Shown piece by piece: positions 9,397-17,643 of a stretch of 64,000 nucleotides of DNA. This DNA is from Burkholderia stabilis (lineage in GTDB: Bacteria > Pseudomonadota > Gammaproteobacteria > Burkholderiales > Burkholderiaceae), in assembly GCF_001742165.1 (NCBI RefSeq), contig NZ_CP016442.1, positions 1,798,001-1,862,000 on the forward strand, given 5' to 3'. Positions within the stretch are counted from its first letter, which is position 1. The number at the start of each line of letters is the position of its first letter. A model generated the notes under the pieces. It had not been told where the DNA came from. It saw only the letters and a program-made list of their open reading frames with translations, and ran no database searches. A program made the position numbers and the translations under genes.

Positions 9397-10590
9397 TTGA
9401 ATCCATCCCTCATTGCCATTCTGGCTACGTTGCTGCTCGACGCGATCGGCGTCGGGATCGTGATGCCGATCCTGCCCGGGTTGCTGCGCTCGCTCGCCGA
9501 TGCGAGCAGCATCGACACCCACTACGGGATACTGCTCGCGCTGTACGCGTTCGCGCAGTTCCTGTGCGCGCCGCTGCTCGGCGCGCTGAGCGACCGTTTC
9601 GGCCGCCGGCCCGTGCTGCTCGCGTCGCTCGCAGGCGCCGCGCTCGATTACCTGCTGATGGCGCTCGCGCCGTCGCTCGCGTGGCTTTACGTCGGGCGGC
9701 TGATCGCCGGTATCACCGGCGCGAACATCGCGGTCGCGACCGCGTACGTCACCGACGTCACGGCCGAACCCGACCGTGCGAAGCGTTTCGGCCAGCTCGG
9801 CGCAATGATGGGCATCGGCTTCATCGCGGGCCCGCTGATCGGCGGGCTGCTCGGCGCGCTGCACCTGCGCGCGCCGTTCGTCGCGGCGGCGCTGCTCAAT
9901 GCGCTCAATCTCGTGCTCGTCTGGTGCGTACTGCCGGAATCGCGGCCGCCTTCGGCCCGCGAAGGCCGGGCGGTTGCCGCGCTCAACCCGTTCGCGAGCC
10001 TGCGCCGGCTGAGCGGCGCGCCCGCGCTCGCGCCGCTGGTCGGCATCTACGTGATCGTGGCGCTGGTGTCGCAGGCGCCCGCGACGCTGTGGATTCTTTA
10101 CGGCCAGGAGCATTTCGGCTGGTCGACGCCGATCGCGGGGCTCTCGCTCGCGGGCTACGGCGCATGCCATGCGCTCGCGCAGGCGTTCGCGATCGGGCCG
10201 CTGATCGCGCGGCTCGGCGAGCGCCGCGCGCTCGCGCTGGGGCTCGCGGGCGATGCGCTCGGGCTTGCGATGATCGCGTTCGCTACGGCCGCGTGGGTGC
10301 CGTTCGCGCTGCTGCCGCTGTTCGCGGCGGGCGGCATGACGCTGCCTGCGTTGCAGGCGATGCTCGCGCGCCAGGTGGACGATGCGCGCCAGGGCGAACT
10401 GCAGGGCACGCTCGCGAGCGTGGCCAGCCTGATCGGCGTCGCGGGGCCGCTCGTCATCACCGCGACCTATGCGGCGACCCGCGCCACGTGGCCAGGGCTC
10501 GTATGGGCCGGGGCCGCGCTGCTCTATCTGCTCGTGCCGCCACTGCTGGCCAGCGCGCGCCCGACGGGCGCCCCGCGGCCGTCCGCTTGA
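9397..10590 (+). CDS. TetA-type MFS drug:H+ antiporter
   Basis: Twelve-helix inner-membrane efflux pump of the DHA1/TetA family. Residues 13-26 (LDAIGVGIVMPILP) reproduce the TetA first-helix motif, and the loop 2-3 motif A appears as GALSDRFGRRPVLL (about 64-77), containing the proton-coupling Asp. Motif C-like residues GPLIGGLLGAL follow in helix 5. Length (397 aa) equals TetA. The start is TTG at 9397, aligned with the TetA N-terminus; no strong ribosome binding site is visible. It is divergently paired with a TetR-class repressor and tetO-like sites, so an inducible, probably tetracycline-class substrate is inferred. GC content and codon use do not differ from neighbours, so it looks native, not recently acquired. 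Confidence 0.87.
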   Translation: MNPSLIAILATLLLDAIGVGIVMPILPGLLRSLADASSIDTHYGILLALYAFAQFLCAPLLGALSDRFGRRPVLLASLAGAALDYLLMALAPSLAWLYVGRLIAGITGANIAVATAYVTDVTAEPDRAKRFGQLGAMMGIGFIAGPLIGGLLGALHLRAPFVAAALLNALNLVLVWCVLPESRPPSAREGRAVAALNPFASLRRLSGAPALAPLVGIYVIVALVSQAPATLWILYGQEHFGWSTPIAGLSLAGYGACHALAQAFAIGPLIARLGERRALALGLAGDALGLAMIAFATAAWVPFALLPLFAAGGMTLPALQAMLARQVDDARQGELQGTLASVASLIGVAGPLVITATYAATRATWPGLVWAGAALLYLLVPPLLASARPTGAPRPSA

Positions 10591-11008
10591 GCGACGGCGG
10601 CCGCCGCCGCGCGCAGTGCGCGAGCGTCGCGAGATTCGCGTCGCGCACGAGCTGCCAGCGGCCGTCGGCCTTGCGGAAGATCGTCAGCGTATGGCCCGAA
10701 CGGCGGATCGTGTCGCCACCCGGCGGCGTCGCCTCGATCTCGATGAAATTGCGCATGTACGCCCAGTCGCCGATCACGCGCAGTTCGTCGATCCGGTAGC
10801 GGCCATCGACCTTCGGCGCGTGCTCCGCCGCCGCGTTCGCTTCACGCGATGCGGCGGCGAACGCCGCCTTGTCGAACGGAGGCTTGCCGGCCACCATGAA
10901 GATCGCGTCGTCGGCGATCAGGTCGAGCACGGTCGCCAGATCGCCGCGCCGGCTCGACACGAACCAGTTTTCCACGAGCTCGCGGATCGCGCGTTCGTCT
11001 TCGGTCAT
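10457..11008 (-). CDS. SnoaL-like / SgcJ-EcaC family protein
   Basis: The first 130 residues form a SnoaL/NTF2-like cone fold: DERAIRELVENWFVSSRRGD, DDAIFMVAGKPPFDK, then RRSGHTLTIFRKADGRWQLVRDAN at the usual end of the family. The start at 11008 has GGAGGG eight nt upstream. The reading frame runs about 50 residues past the domain into the 3' end of the transporter gene (134-bp antisense overlap); this Arg/Pro/Ala-rich tail looks like antisense of coding DNA, so the natural stop may have been lost. Function is unknown; relatives include polyketide cyclases and stress-related small enzymes. It ends against the transporter with no terminator seen. Confidence 0.7.
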   Translation of the reverse strand: MTEDERAIRELVENWFVSSRRGDLATVLDLIADDAIFMVAGKPPFDKAAFAAASREANAAAEHAPKVDGRYRIDELRVIGDWAYMRNFIEIEATPPGGDTIRRSGHTLTIFRKADGRWQLVRDANLATLAHCARRRPPSLKRTAAGRPSGARWPAVAARADRAARPRPIRALATWRGSPHRSR

Positions 11009-11046
11009 CGTCGTCCCTCCTTCATCGGCGCCGCGCGTGGCGCCCG

Positions 11047-11082
11047 AAAAAAAAGCCGCCCGGATCGACTCCGGGCGGCTTT
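11047..11082. terminator. Terminator after purM
   Basis: AAAGCCGCCCGGA (11052-11064) pairs with TCCGGGCGGCTTT (11070-11082) around a 5-nt loop. The minus strand continues into eight U residues, the direction expected for purM. Confidence 0.9.
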
Positions 11083-11110
11083 CCTTGCTGCATCTGCTGC
11101 GAGTGGCGCG

Positions 11111-12166
11111 TCAGACCACGACCGTCTGCGCCTCGCCTTCGCGGGTCGCACGCACGGTGCCGATCTTCCACACCTGTTCGCCGGCGGCGGTCAGGTCGGC
11201 GATCGCTGCGTCGGCATCGGCCGCCGAGACGATCACGGCCATGCCGATCCCGCAGTTGAACACGCGGTGCATTTCCGCATCGGCGACGCCGCCGTGCTCC
11301 TGCAGCCACTTGAACAGCGGCGGCAGCGGCCATGCGTTCTGGTCGAGCTCGGCGGTGAGGCCTTCGCGCAGCACGCGCGGAATGTTCTCGACCAGGCCGC
11401 CGCCCGTGATGTGCGCCATGCCCTTCACCGACAGCTTCTGCATCAGCGCGAGCAGCGGCTTCACGTAGATGCGCGTCGGCGCCATCAGCGCGTCGGCGAG
11501 CGAACGGCCGTGGAAATCGGCCGACAGGTCGGGATTCGCGCGCTCGATGATCTTGCGCACGAGCGAGAAGCCGTTCGAGTGGATGCCGCTCGATGCGAGA
11601 CCCAGCACCACGTCGCCTTCGGCGATCGTGCTGCCGTCGATGATCTTGCTCTTCTCGACCGCGCCGACCGCGAAGCCGGCCAGGTCGTACTCGCCGTCGG
11701 GGTACATACCCGGCATTTCGGCCGTTTCACCGCCGATCAGCGCGCAGCCCGACAGTTCGCAGCCCTGCGCGATGCCCTTGACGACCGTCGCGGCCGTGTC
11801 GACGTCGAGCTTGCCGCATGCGAAGTAGTCGAGGAAGAACAGCGGCTCGGCGCCCTGCACGAGGATGTCGTTCACGCTCATCGCGACGAGATCCTGGCCG
11901 ACCGTGTCGTGTTTGTTCAGATGAAACGCCAGCTTGAGCTTGGTGCCCACGCCGTCGGTGCCCGACACGAGCACGGGCTCCTTGTACTTCTTCGGCACTT
12001 CGAACAGCGCGCCGAACCCGCCGATACCGCCGAGCACGCCGTCGCGCAGGGTTTTCTTCGCAAAAGGCTTGATCTTGTCGATGAGCGCGTCGCCTGCGTC
12101 GATGTCGACACCAGCGTCGCGATAGGACAGACCCTGAGCGTCGGGAGCGGATTTCGGAGGATTCAT
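11111..12166 (-). CDS. purM: Phosphoribosylformylglycinamidine cyclo-ligase (AIR synthetase)
   Basis: Catalyses the ATP-dependent ring closure of FGAM to AIR, fifth step of purine synthesis. The N-terminal [17 protein letters not shown], the nucleotide-binding [15 protein letters not shown] and the [19 protein letters not shown] motif mark the PurM half; [11 protein letters not shown] and [16 protein letters not shown] are also conserved. 351 aa is the standard length. A strong terminator follows. Upstream lies a divergent region shared with hda that holds a palindrome with -10-like arms. No ribosome binding site is visible before the ATG at 12166. Confidence 0.97.
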   Translation of the reverse strand: MNPPKSAPDAQGLSYRDAGVDIDAGDALIDKIKPFAKKTLRDGVLGGIGGFGALFEVPKKYKEPVLVSGTDGVGTKLKLAFHLNKHDTVGQDLVAMSVNDILVQGAEPLFFLDYFACGKLDVDTAATVVKGIAQGCELSGCALIGGETAEMPGMYPDGEYDLAGFAVGAVEKSKIIDGSTIAEGDVVLGLASSGIHSNGFSLVRKIIERANPDLSADFHGRSLADALMAPTRIYVKPLLALMQKLSVKGMAHITGGGLVENIPRVLREGLTAELDQNAWPLPPLFKWLQEHGGVADAEMHRVFNCGIGMAVIVSAADADAAIADLTAAGEQVWKIGTVRATREGEAQTVVV

Positions 12167-12185
12167 GGGGGAATGCGAGAAGGTC

Positions 12186-12204
12186 GGTAAAATGCGATTT
12201 TACC
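12186..12204. promoter_or_regulatory. Palindrome with divergent TAAAAT arms between purM and hda
   Basis: GGTAAAAT-GCG-ATTTTACC, a perfect 8-bp inverted repeat 20 bp upstream of the purM ATG. Each arm holds TAAAAT, a -10-like hexamer, one per strand. It may be a purM promoter element, an operator, or both. Confidence 0.45.
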
Positions 12205-12407
12205 CGAAGCCGGCCCGTTGGCCGGAATTCCCAGCACCGAATCGTCAGGGATTGCATCTTGGTCAACACGTCCCCGTTTTCATCGCCCAGCGAGCCGCGC
12301 CGAAACTGGCGCGCCGCCGTGCGTGCGGTCGCGCGTGCAGCCCACGGAGCCGCATTCCCCGGCGCGTGCCCGGCGTACGGCACGCGTATTTTCAACCGAC
12401 CCGCATT

Positions 12408-13148
12408 GTGACTGTGTCCCGGCAACTGACGCTCGATCTCGGCACGCCGCCGCCCGCCACGTTCGACAACTTCATCATGAGCGAGGAGAACGACGAGCTC
12501 CTCACGCGGCTGCAGAAGCTCGACCTCGCGCTCGCGGCGGGCCCCGTGCCGGACCGGTCGTTCTACATCTGGGGCGAACCCGGCAGCGGCCGCACCCACC
12601 TGCTGCAGGCGCTCGTGAGCGACGCGTCGTACGGCTATGCGCGTTATCTGACGCCGCAGAGCCCGCTCGGCGCGTTCACGTTCGACCCGCGCATCGGCAT
12701 CTACGCGATCGACGACTGCGACCGGATGACCGACACGCAGCAGGTCGCGCTGTTCAACCTGTTCAACGAAGTCCGCGCGCATCCGTCGAGCGCGTTCGTC
12801 GCGGCGGGGCCTGCTGCGCCGCTCGCGCTCGACGTACGCGAGGATCTCCGCACGCGGCTCGGCTGGGGACTCGTGTTCCACCTGTCGCCGCCGTCCGACG
12901 CCGGCAAGATCGCCGTGCTCAAGCTCGCGGCGAAGGAGCGCGGGATCGCGCTCACCGACGACATCGCCGCCTACCTGCTGACCCATTTCCGCCGCGACAT
13001 GCCGAGCCTGATGGCGCTGCTCGACGCGCTCGACCGCTTCTCGCTCGAGCAAAAACGCGCCGTCACGCTGCCGCTGCTGCGCCGCATGCTGGCACGTCCC
13101 GGCGACGACATCACACCACCGGGCACGGGCCCGAACCGCTTCGAGTAA
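12408..13148 (+). CDS. hda: DnaA regulatory inactivator Hda
   Basis: AAA+ protein related to DnaA domain III. Together with the DNA-loaded beta clamp it stimulates ATP hydrolysis by DnaA and so limits re-initiation. The N-terminal QLTLDL (residues 5-10) is the clamp-binding motif. Walker A appears as GEPGSGRTHLLQA, Walker B as IYAIDDCD, and sensor/arginine-finger regions follow (LRTRLGWGL). 246 aa from the GTG at 12408; starting at the next GTG (12414) would remove two residues. An in-frame upstream extension to 12165 has no homology-like content. A HAD phosphatase gene follows 11 bp later, so the two are likely co-transcribed. Confidence 0.93.
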   Translation: MTVSRQLTLDLGTPPPATFDNFIMSEENDELLTRLQKLDLALAAGPVPDRSFYIWGEPGSGRTHLLQALVSDASYGYARYLTPQSPLGAFTFDPRIGIYAIDDCDRMTDTQQVALFNLFNEVRAHPSSAFVAAGPAAPLALDVREDLRTRLGWGLVFHLSPPSDAGKIAVLKLAAKERGIALTDDIAAYLLTHFRRDMPSLMALLDALDRFSLEQKRAVTLPLLRRMLARPGDDITPPGTGPNRFE

Positions 13149-13159
13149 AATGCGCTTCC

Positions 13160-13837
13160 ATGACTAATCTGGCACTCTTTGACCTCGATCACACGCTGAT
13201 CCCGACCGATAGCGACCACGAATGGGGCCGCTTCATGGTGAAGCTCGGCATCGTCGACGCGGAAAGCTTCTCGCGTCAGAACGATCAGTTCTTCGCCGAC
13301 TACAAGGCGGGCAAGCTCGACATCCACGCGTACCTCACGGCGATGCTCACGCCGCTCGCGAAGTATTCGCGCGCGCAGCTGGCCGAATGGCACGAGCAGT
13401 ACATGCACGAGGTGATCCGGCCCGCGATGACGCCCGCCGCGCTCGAACTCGTGCGCAAGCACCTCGACGCGGGCGATCTGTGCTGCGTCGTGACCGCCAC
13501 CAACGAATTCATCACGCGCCCGATCGCTACCGCATTCGGCGTCGACACGCTGATCGCGTGCGAAGTCGAAACGACCGACGGGCATCCCGATTCACCGTAC
13601 ACGGGCCGGCCGACCGGCACACCGAGCTATCGCGAAGGCAAGATCGTGCGTACCGAAGCGTGGCTCGCGTCGCTCGGCAAGCACTGGGACGACTTCGCGC
13701 ACAGCTATTTCTACAGCGACTCGCACAACGACATCCCGCTGCTCGAGAAAGTCACCGACCCGATCGCGACCAACCCTGACGACACGCTGCGCGCGCATGC
13801 AAGCAACCGCGGCTGGCGTATCCTCGATCTTTTCTGA
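13160..13837 (+). CDS. HAD-superfamily IB phosphatase (SerB-like)
   Basis: Cytoplasmic phosphatase with all HAD motifs: nucleophile region ALFDLDHTLIP (D10, D12 by count), motif II VVTATNEF with Thr, the motif III lysine in SYREGKIVR, and motif IV FYSDSHNDIPLL. Family IB members act on phosphoserine or histidinol-phosphate-like substrates; this hda-pcnB neighbour in Burkholderia is usually annotated only as a HAD hydrolase, so the substrate is open. 225 aa. A TAAAAT box (13146-13151) overlaps the hda stop and lies eight nt before the ATG, a possible internal promoter with almost no leader. Only five bases separate it from pcnB. Confidence 0.88.
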   Translation: MTNLALFDLDHTLIPTDSDHEWGRFMVKLGIVDAESFSRQNDQFFADYKAGKLDIHAYLTAMLTPLAKYSRAQLAEWHEQYMHEVIRPAMTPAALELVRKHLDAGDLCCVVTATNEFITRPIATAFGVDTLIACEVETTDGHPDSPYTGRPTGTPSYREGKIVRTEAWLASLGKHWDDFAHSYFYSDSHNDIPLLEKVTDPIATNPDDTLRAHASNRGWRILDLF

Positions 13838-13842
13838 ACGTC

Positions 13843-15378
13843 GTGATCAAAAAATTCATCCGCAAGCTGCTCGGCCAGGACGAAGCCGAGCAAACGCCCT
13901 CCGCAGCGGCCCCGGCCGACGAAGCGGCCCCTGCTGCCCCGCGCGCGTCGAAGGGCGCCCGCGGCGGCGCGAAGAAGCCGCGCAGCAACCATGAGCCGAC
14001 CGTCGTGCCGGCCAGCGTGCACCAGATCGATCCGTCGCTGATCTCGAGGAATGCCGTGCGCGTGACCGACACGCTGCAGCAGGCGGGCTTTCGCGCGTTC
14101 ATCGTCGGCGGCGCGGTTCGCGACCTGCTGCTCGGCATCGCGCCGAAGGATTTCGACGTCGCGACCGACGCGACGCCGACCGAGGTGCAGCGCCTGTTCC
14201 GCCGCGCGCGCCTGATCGGCCGCCGCTTCCAGATCGTCCACGTGCAGTTCGGCCAGGAACTGATCGAAGTGTCGACGTTCCGCGCGCTGGTCGATGCGCC
14301 GCCCGAAGCGGCCGCAGCCGAACCGCCGAAGCGCCTGAAGCGCGACGAACTCGATCGCCGCACGCACGCGGTCGACGCGAGCGGCCGCGTGCTGCGCGAC
14401 AACGTGTGGGGCGAGCAGCACGAGGATGCCGCGCGCCGCGACTTCACGATCAACGCGATGTACTACGACCCGTCGACGCAGACGGTGCTCGACTATCACG
14501 ACGGGATGGCCGACATGCGCGCCCGCCTGTTGCGGATGATCGGCGACCCGGCCACGCGCTTCCGCGAGGATCCGGTCCGGATGCTGCGCGTCGTGCGCTT
14601 CGCGGCGAAGCTCGGCTTCGAGATCGAGCCGCATACGCGCGAGCCGATCAACGCGCTCGCCGACCTGATCAACAACGTGCCGGCCGCGCGCCTGTTCGAC
14701 GAAATGCTGAAGCTGCTGCTGTCGGGCCACGCGCTCGCGTGCCTGAAGCAGTTGCGCAAGGAAGGGCTGCACCACGGGTTGCTGCCGCTCCTCGACGTCG
14801 TGCTCGAACAGCCGCAGGGCGAGAAGTTCATCACGCTCGCGCTGAACAACACCGATGCGCGCGTGCGGGCCGGCAAGCCGGTGTCGCCAGGCTTCCTGTT
14901 CGCGACGCTGCTGTGGCACGACATGCGCCAGCGCTTCGAGCAATACACGGCCGAAGGCGAGATTCCGGTGCCGGCGCTCCATCGCGCGATGGACGACGTG
15001 CTCGACATGCAGACCGAGAAACTCGCGATCCACAAGCGCTATTCGGCCGACATGCGCGAGATCTGGGGCCTGCAACTGCGCCTCGAGAAACGCTCGGGCC
15101 GCAGCGCGATGCGGCTGCTGGAACACCAAAGGTTTAGAGCGGGGTATGATTTCCTCCTGTTACGCTGCGAATCCGGCGAGCTCGATGCGGAAGTCGGACA
15201 GTGGTGGACGGATTTCATCGAAGGCGACGCGGCCGCTCGCGAGGCATTGCTCACGCAAGGCGGCTCGAAGGAAAAATCGCCCCGCAAGCGGCGCCGCCGC
15301 GGCGGTGCGCGAAACCGCAAACCGGGTGAAGGTGCTGCCGAGCAGGCGCCGGATACCGCGGACGGTTCCGACGACTGA
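13843..15378 (+). CDS. pcnB: Poly(A) polymerase I
   Basis: Adds 3' poly(A) tails that promote RNA decay and, in E. coli, control plasmid copy number. The nucleotidyltransferase active site is FIVGGAVRDLLLG (about 86-98) with APKDFDVATDA, where the paired Asp residues bind metal. RRFQIVHV and the RRDFTINAMYY motif (which favours poly(A) polymerase or CCA-adding enzymes) follow, as does RFREDPVRMLRVVRFA. Both tails are unusual: an Ala-rich N-terminal segment with KGARGGAKKPRS, and a very basic C-terminal RKRRRRGGARNR, probably RNA-binding. The length (511 aa) and tails favour PcnB over a CCA enzyme. The start is GTG at 13843, five bp after the HAD gene. Confidence 0.93.
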   Translation: MIKKFIRKLLGQDEAEQTPSAAAPADEAAPAAPRASKGARGGAKKPRSNHEPTVVPASVHQIDPSLISRNAVRVTDTLQQAGFRAFIVGGAVRDLLLGIAPKDFDVATDATPTEVQRLFRRARLIGRRFQIVHVQFGQELIEVSTFRALVDAPPEAAAAEPPKRLKRDELDRRTHAVDASGRVLRDNVWGEQHEDAARRDFTINAMYYDPSTQTVLDYHDGMADMRARLLRMIGDPATRFREDPVRMLRVVRFAAKLGFEIEPHTREPINALADLINNVPAARLFDEMLKLLLSGHALACLKQLRKEGLHHGLLPLLDVVLEQPQGEKFITLALNNTDARVRAGKPVSPGFLFATLLWHDMRQRFEQYTAEGEIPVPALHRAMDDVLDMQTEKLAIHKRYSADMREIWGLQLRLEKRSGRSAMRLLEHQRFRAGYDFLLLRCESGELDAEVGQWWTDFIEGDAAAREALLTQGGSKEKSPRKRRRRGGARNRKPGEGAAEQAPDTADGSDD

Positions 15379-15413
15379 CGCGCTCGCCGGCGAACGACGT
15401 AGGAAGTGATGCC

Positions 15414-15956
15414 ATGACGGTTGCATATATCGGACTGGGGGCGAATCTCGGCGATGCGCGCCAGACCTTGAAGGACGCGGTGGTGTGCCTTGCTCAGCAG
15501 CGCACCATCTCGGTCCTCGGCAAATCGAGCCTGTATCGCACGGCGCCCTTCGAAGCGGGCGGCGACGACTACTACAACTGCGTCGTCAAGCTCGACACGA
15601 CGCTCTCGGCCCGCGAGCTGCTCGCGCTCTGCCAGAAGATCGAGCATCACTTCGGCCGCGAGCGCCCGTATCGCAACGCGCCACGCACGCTCGATCTCGA
15701 CATCCTGCTGTTCGGCTCCGACTCGATCGACGAGCCCGACCTGATCGTCCCGCACCCGCGCCTCACCGACCGTGCGTTCGCGCTCGTGCCGCTCGTCGAG
15801 ATCGAGCCGGCGCTCGACATCCCCGCGCGCGGTCGTGCCGATGCCTTCCTCGCCGCCGTCGCGGATCAGCGCGTCGAGAAGGTGCAGACCTGCCAGTGCC
15901 TGATGCAGAAGGCGCTCGCTGCCGGCGAAGACGCCGACAAGAACCCCTGCCGATGA
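15414..15956 (+). CDS. folK: 2-amino-4-hydroxy-6-hydroxymethyldihydropteridine pyrophosphokinase
   Basis: Transfers pyrophosphate from ATP to hydroxymethyldihydropterin, feeding dihydropteroate synthase in folate synthesis. It begins AYIGLGANLGDA (residues 4-15), has the substrate motif SSLYRTAPFE and the signature RPYRNAPRTLDLDILLFG. 180 aa is a little longer than E. coli FolK, with a C-terminal tail. AGGAAG precedes the ATG. The stop overlaps the start of the kinase gene as ATGA, indicating translational coupling. pcnB-folK adjacency is widespread in proteobacteria. The deoxynucleoside kinase and panB follow downstream. Confidence 0.96.
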   Translation: MTVAYIGLGANLGDARQTLKDAVVCLAQQRTISVLGKSSLYRTAPFEAGGDDYYNCVVKLDTTLSARELLALCQKIEHHFGRERPYRNAPRTLDLDILLFGSDSIDEPDLIVPHPRLTDRAFALVPLVEIEPALDIPARGRADAFLAAVADQRVEKVQTCQCLMQKALAAGEDADKNPCR

Positions 15957-16639
15957 ACTCGACTCCCCTGACCGTCACCGTGCCCGACCTGCGCGCCCCG
16001 CACCGCTATCTCGTGATCGAAGGCCCGATCGGCGTCGGCAAGACGACGCTCGCGCGCCTGCTCGCCGAGCGCTGGTCGATGCAGACGCTGCTGGAGCGCC
16101 CGCAGGACAACCCGTTCCTCGAACGCTTCTATCGCGACACCGCGCGCTACGCGCTGCCGGTGCAGCTGTCGTTCGCGCTGCAGCGCGCGCAGCAGGCGCG
16201 CGAGCTGGCCGGCGCGCTCGAAACGGGCCGCCCCGTCATCGCCGATTTCATGCCGCAGAAGAACGACATCTTCGCGCGGCTGAATCTGCCGGAAGACGAA
16301 TGGCAGCTCTATCGCTCGATCGCGACGCACGTCGACGTGCCGCAGGCGCCGTCGCCCGATCTCGTCGTCTATCTGCAGGCCAGCCCCGAAGTGTTGTTCT
16401 CGCGCATCCAGAAGCGCGGGCTGCCGATGGAGCTGCAGATCAGCGACGCGTACCTGCGCTCGCTCGTCGACGCGTACAACGAATTCTTCTATCACTACGA
16501 CCGCACGCCGGTGCTGACGGTCGCCGCGGAACACCTGAACCCGCTGGAATCCCCCGAAGACCTCGCGCTGCTGATCGAGCGCATCGAGACGATGCGCGGC
16601 CGCAAGGAATTCTTCGTCAAGGGCGAGACGGCGCGCTGA
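15953..16639 (+). CDS. Deoxynucleoside kinase (dAK/dGK-type)
   Basis: Salvage kinase that phosphorylates deoxynucleosides. The P-loop [12 protein letters not shown] lies at residues 23-34, followed by [17 protein letters not shown], the helix [17 protein letters not shown], the [11 protein letters not shown] segment and the ERS-like lid [14 protein letters not shown]. The size (228 aa) matches deoxyadenosine/deoxyguanosine kinases of the dNK family and not thymidylate kinase. It overlaps folK by four bases. Its position between folK and panB is typical of Burkholderiaceae. Exact nucleoside preference cannot be read from the sequence. Confidence 0.88.
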   Translation: MNSTPLTVTVPDLRAPHRYLVIEGPIGVGKTTLARLLAERWSMQTLLERPQDNPFLERFYRDTARYALPVQLSFALQRAQQARELAGALETGRPVIADFMPQKNDIFARLNLPEDEWQLYRSIATHVDVPQAPSPDLVVYLQASPEVLFSRIQKRGLPMELQISDAYLRSLVDAYNEFFYHYDRTPVLTVAAEHLNPLESPEDLALLIERIETMRGRKEFFVKGETAR

Positions 16640-16682
16640 CGCGTCCCGCCTGCCGTTCTTTACCCATCGAACCGAATTTCCC

Positions 16683-17498
16683 ATGACCTACCTCCAGGAA
16701 TCGAGCCGGCCTGCCGTGACGGTACCCAAGCTGCAGGCAATGCGCGACGCCGGCGAGAAGATCGCGATGCTCACCTGCTACGACGCGAGCTTTTCCGCCC
16801 TGCTCGATCGCGCGGGCACCGACGTGCTGCTGATCGGCGATTCGCTCGGCAACGTGCTGCAAGGCCACACCACCACGCTGCCCGTATCGCTCGACGACAT
16901 CGCCTATCACACCGCCTGCGTCGCACGTGCGCAGCCGCGCGCACTCGTCGTCGCCGATCTGCCGTTCGGCACCTACGGCACGCCGGCCGAAGCGTTCGCG
17001 AACGCGGTCACGCTGATGCGCGCAGGCGCGCAGATGGTCAAGCTCGAAGGCGGCGAATGGCTGGCCGAGACGATCCGTTTCCTCGTCGATCGCTCGGTGC
17101 CCGTGTGCGCGCACATCGGCCTCACGCCGCAATCGGTGCATGCATTCGGCGGCTTCAAGGTCCAGGGCAAGACCGAAGCCGGCGCCGCGCAGCTGCTGCG
17201 CGACGCGCGTGCGGTCGAGGACGCGGGTGCGCAGCTCGTCGTGCTCGAAGCGGTGCCGACGCTCGTCGCGTCCGAAGTCACGCACATGCTGAAGATTCCG
17301 ACCATCGGCATCGGCGCGGGCGTCGACTGCTCGGGGCAGGTACTCGTGCTGCACGACATGCTCGGCATCTTCCCGGGCAAGCGGCCGCGTTTCGTGAAGG
17401 ACTTCATGCAGGGGCAACCGAACATCCAGGCGGCCGTCGAAGCCTATGTGAGCGCGGTGAAGGATCAAACCTTCCCCGGTCCGGAACATTCGTTCTGA
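16683..17498 (+). CDS. panB: 3-methyl-2-oxobutanoate hydroxymethyltransferase
   Basis: Transfers a hydroxymethyl group from 5,10-methylene-THF to alpha-ketoisovalerate, the first committed step to pantothenate and CoA. The N-terminal [23 protein letters not shown], the metal-binding [11 protein letters not shown], the VKLEGGEW active-site segment, [20 protein letters not shown] and [20 protein letters not shown] are all present and intact. 271 aa is normal. A strong terminator sits 39 bp after the stop. Folate supply by folK upstream and folate use here are consistent with a shared operon, though the 43-bp gap after the kinase gene leaves room for a separate promoter. Confidence 0.97.
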   Translation: MTYLQESSRPAVTVPKLQAMRDAGEKIAMLTCYDASFSALLDRAGTDVLLIGDSLGNVLQGHTTTLPVSLDDIAYHTACVARAQPRALVVADLPFGTYGTPAEAFANAVTLMRAGAQMVKLEGGEWLAETIRFLVDRSVPVCAHIGLTPQSVHAFGGFKVQGKTEAGAAQLLRDARAVEDAGAQLVVLEAVPTLVASEVTHMLKIPTIGIGAGVDCSGQVLVLHDMLGIFPGKRPRFVKDFMQGQPNIQAAVEAYVSAVKDQTFPGPEHSF

Positions 17499-17536
17499 CG
17501 CGGTGCCGGCAGCTTGTTCGCCGGCACGCGGATATG

Positions 17537-17575
17537 AAAAAGCGCGGCGCCCTTTGCGGGGCGCCGCGCTTTTTT
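17537..17575 (+). terminator. Terminator after panB
   Basis: AAAAAGCGCGGCGCCC pairs with GGGCGCCGCGCTTTTT around a loop of about 5-7 nt and ends in a T run. The A-run on the left could also serve the leftward pabBC transcript ending at 17644. Confidence 0.9.
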
Positions 17576-17643
17576 GTTTGCTCGCTGCATCGGTGCAGAT
17601 GCTTCGCGGCACCGGCGCCAAGCGCGGTGCCCGATCTTTCACC

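Noticed and set aside
12167..12407. Possible small gene between purM and hda
   Set aside because: An in-frame extension of hda covers it but is Arg/Pro-rich, starts far upstream of the clamp-binding motif and lacks a ribosome binding site.
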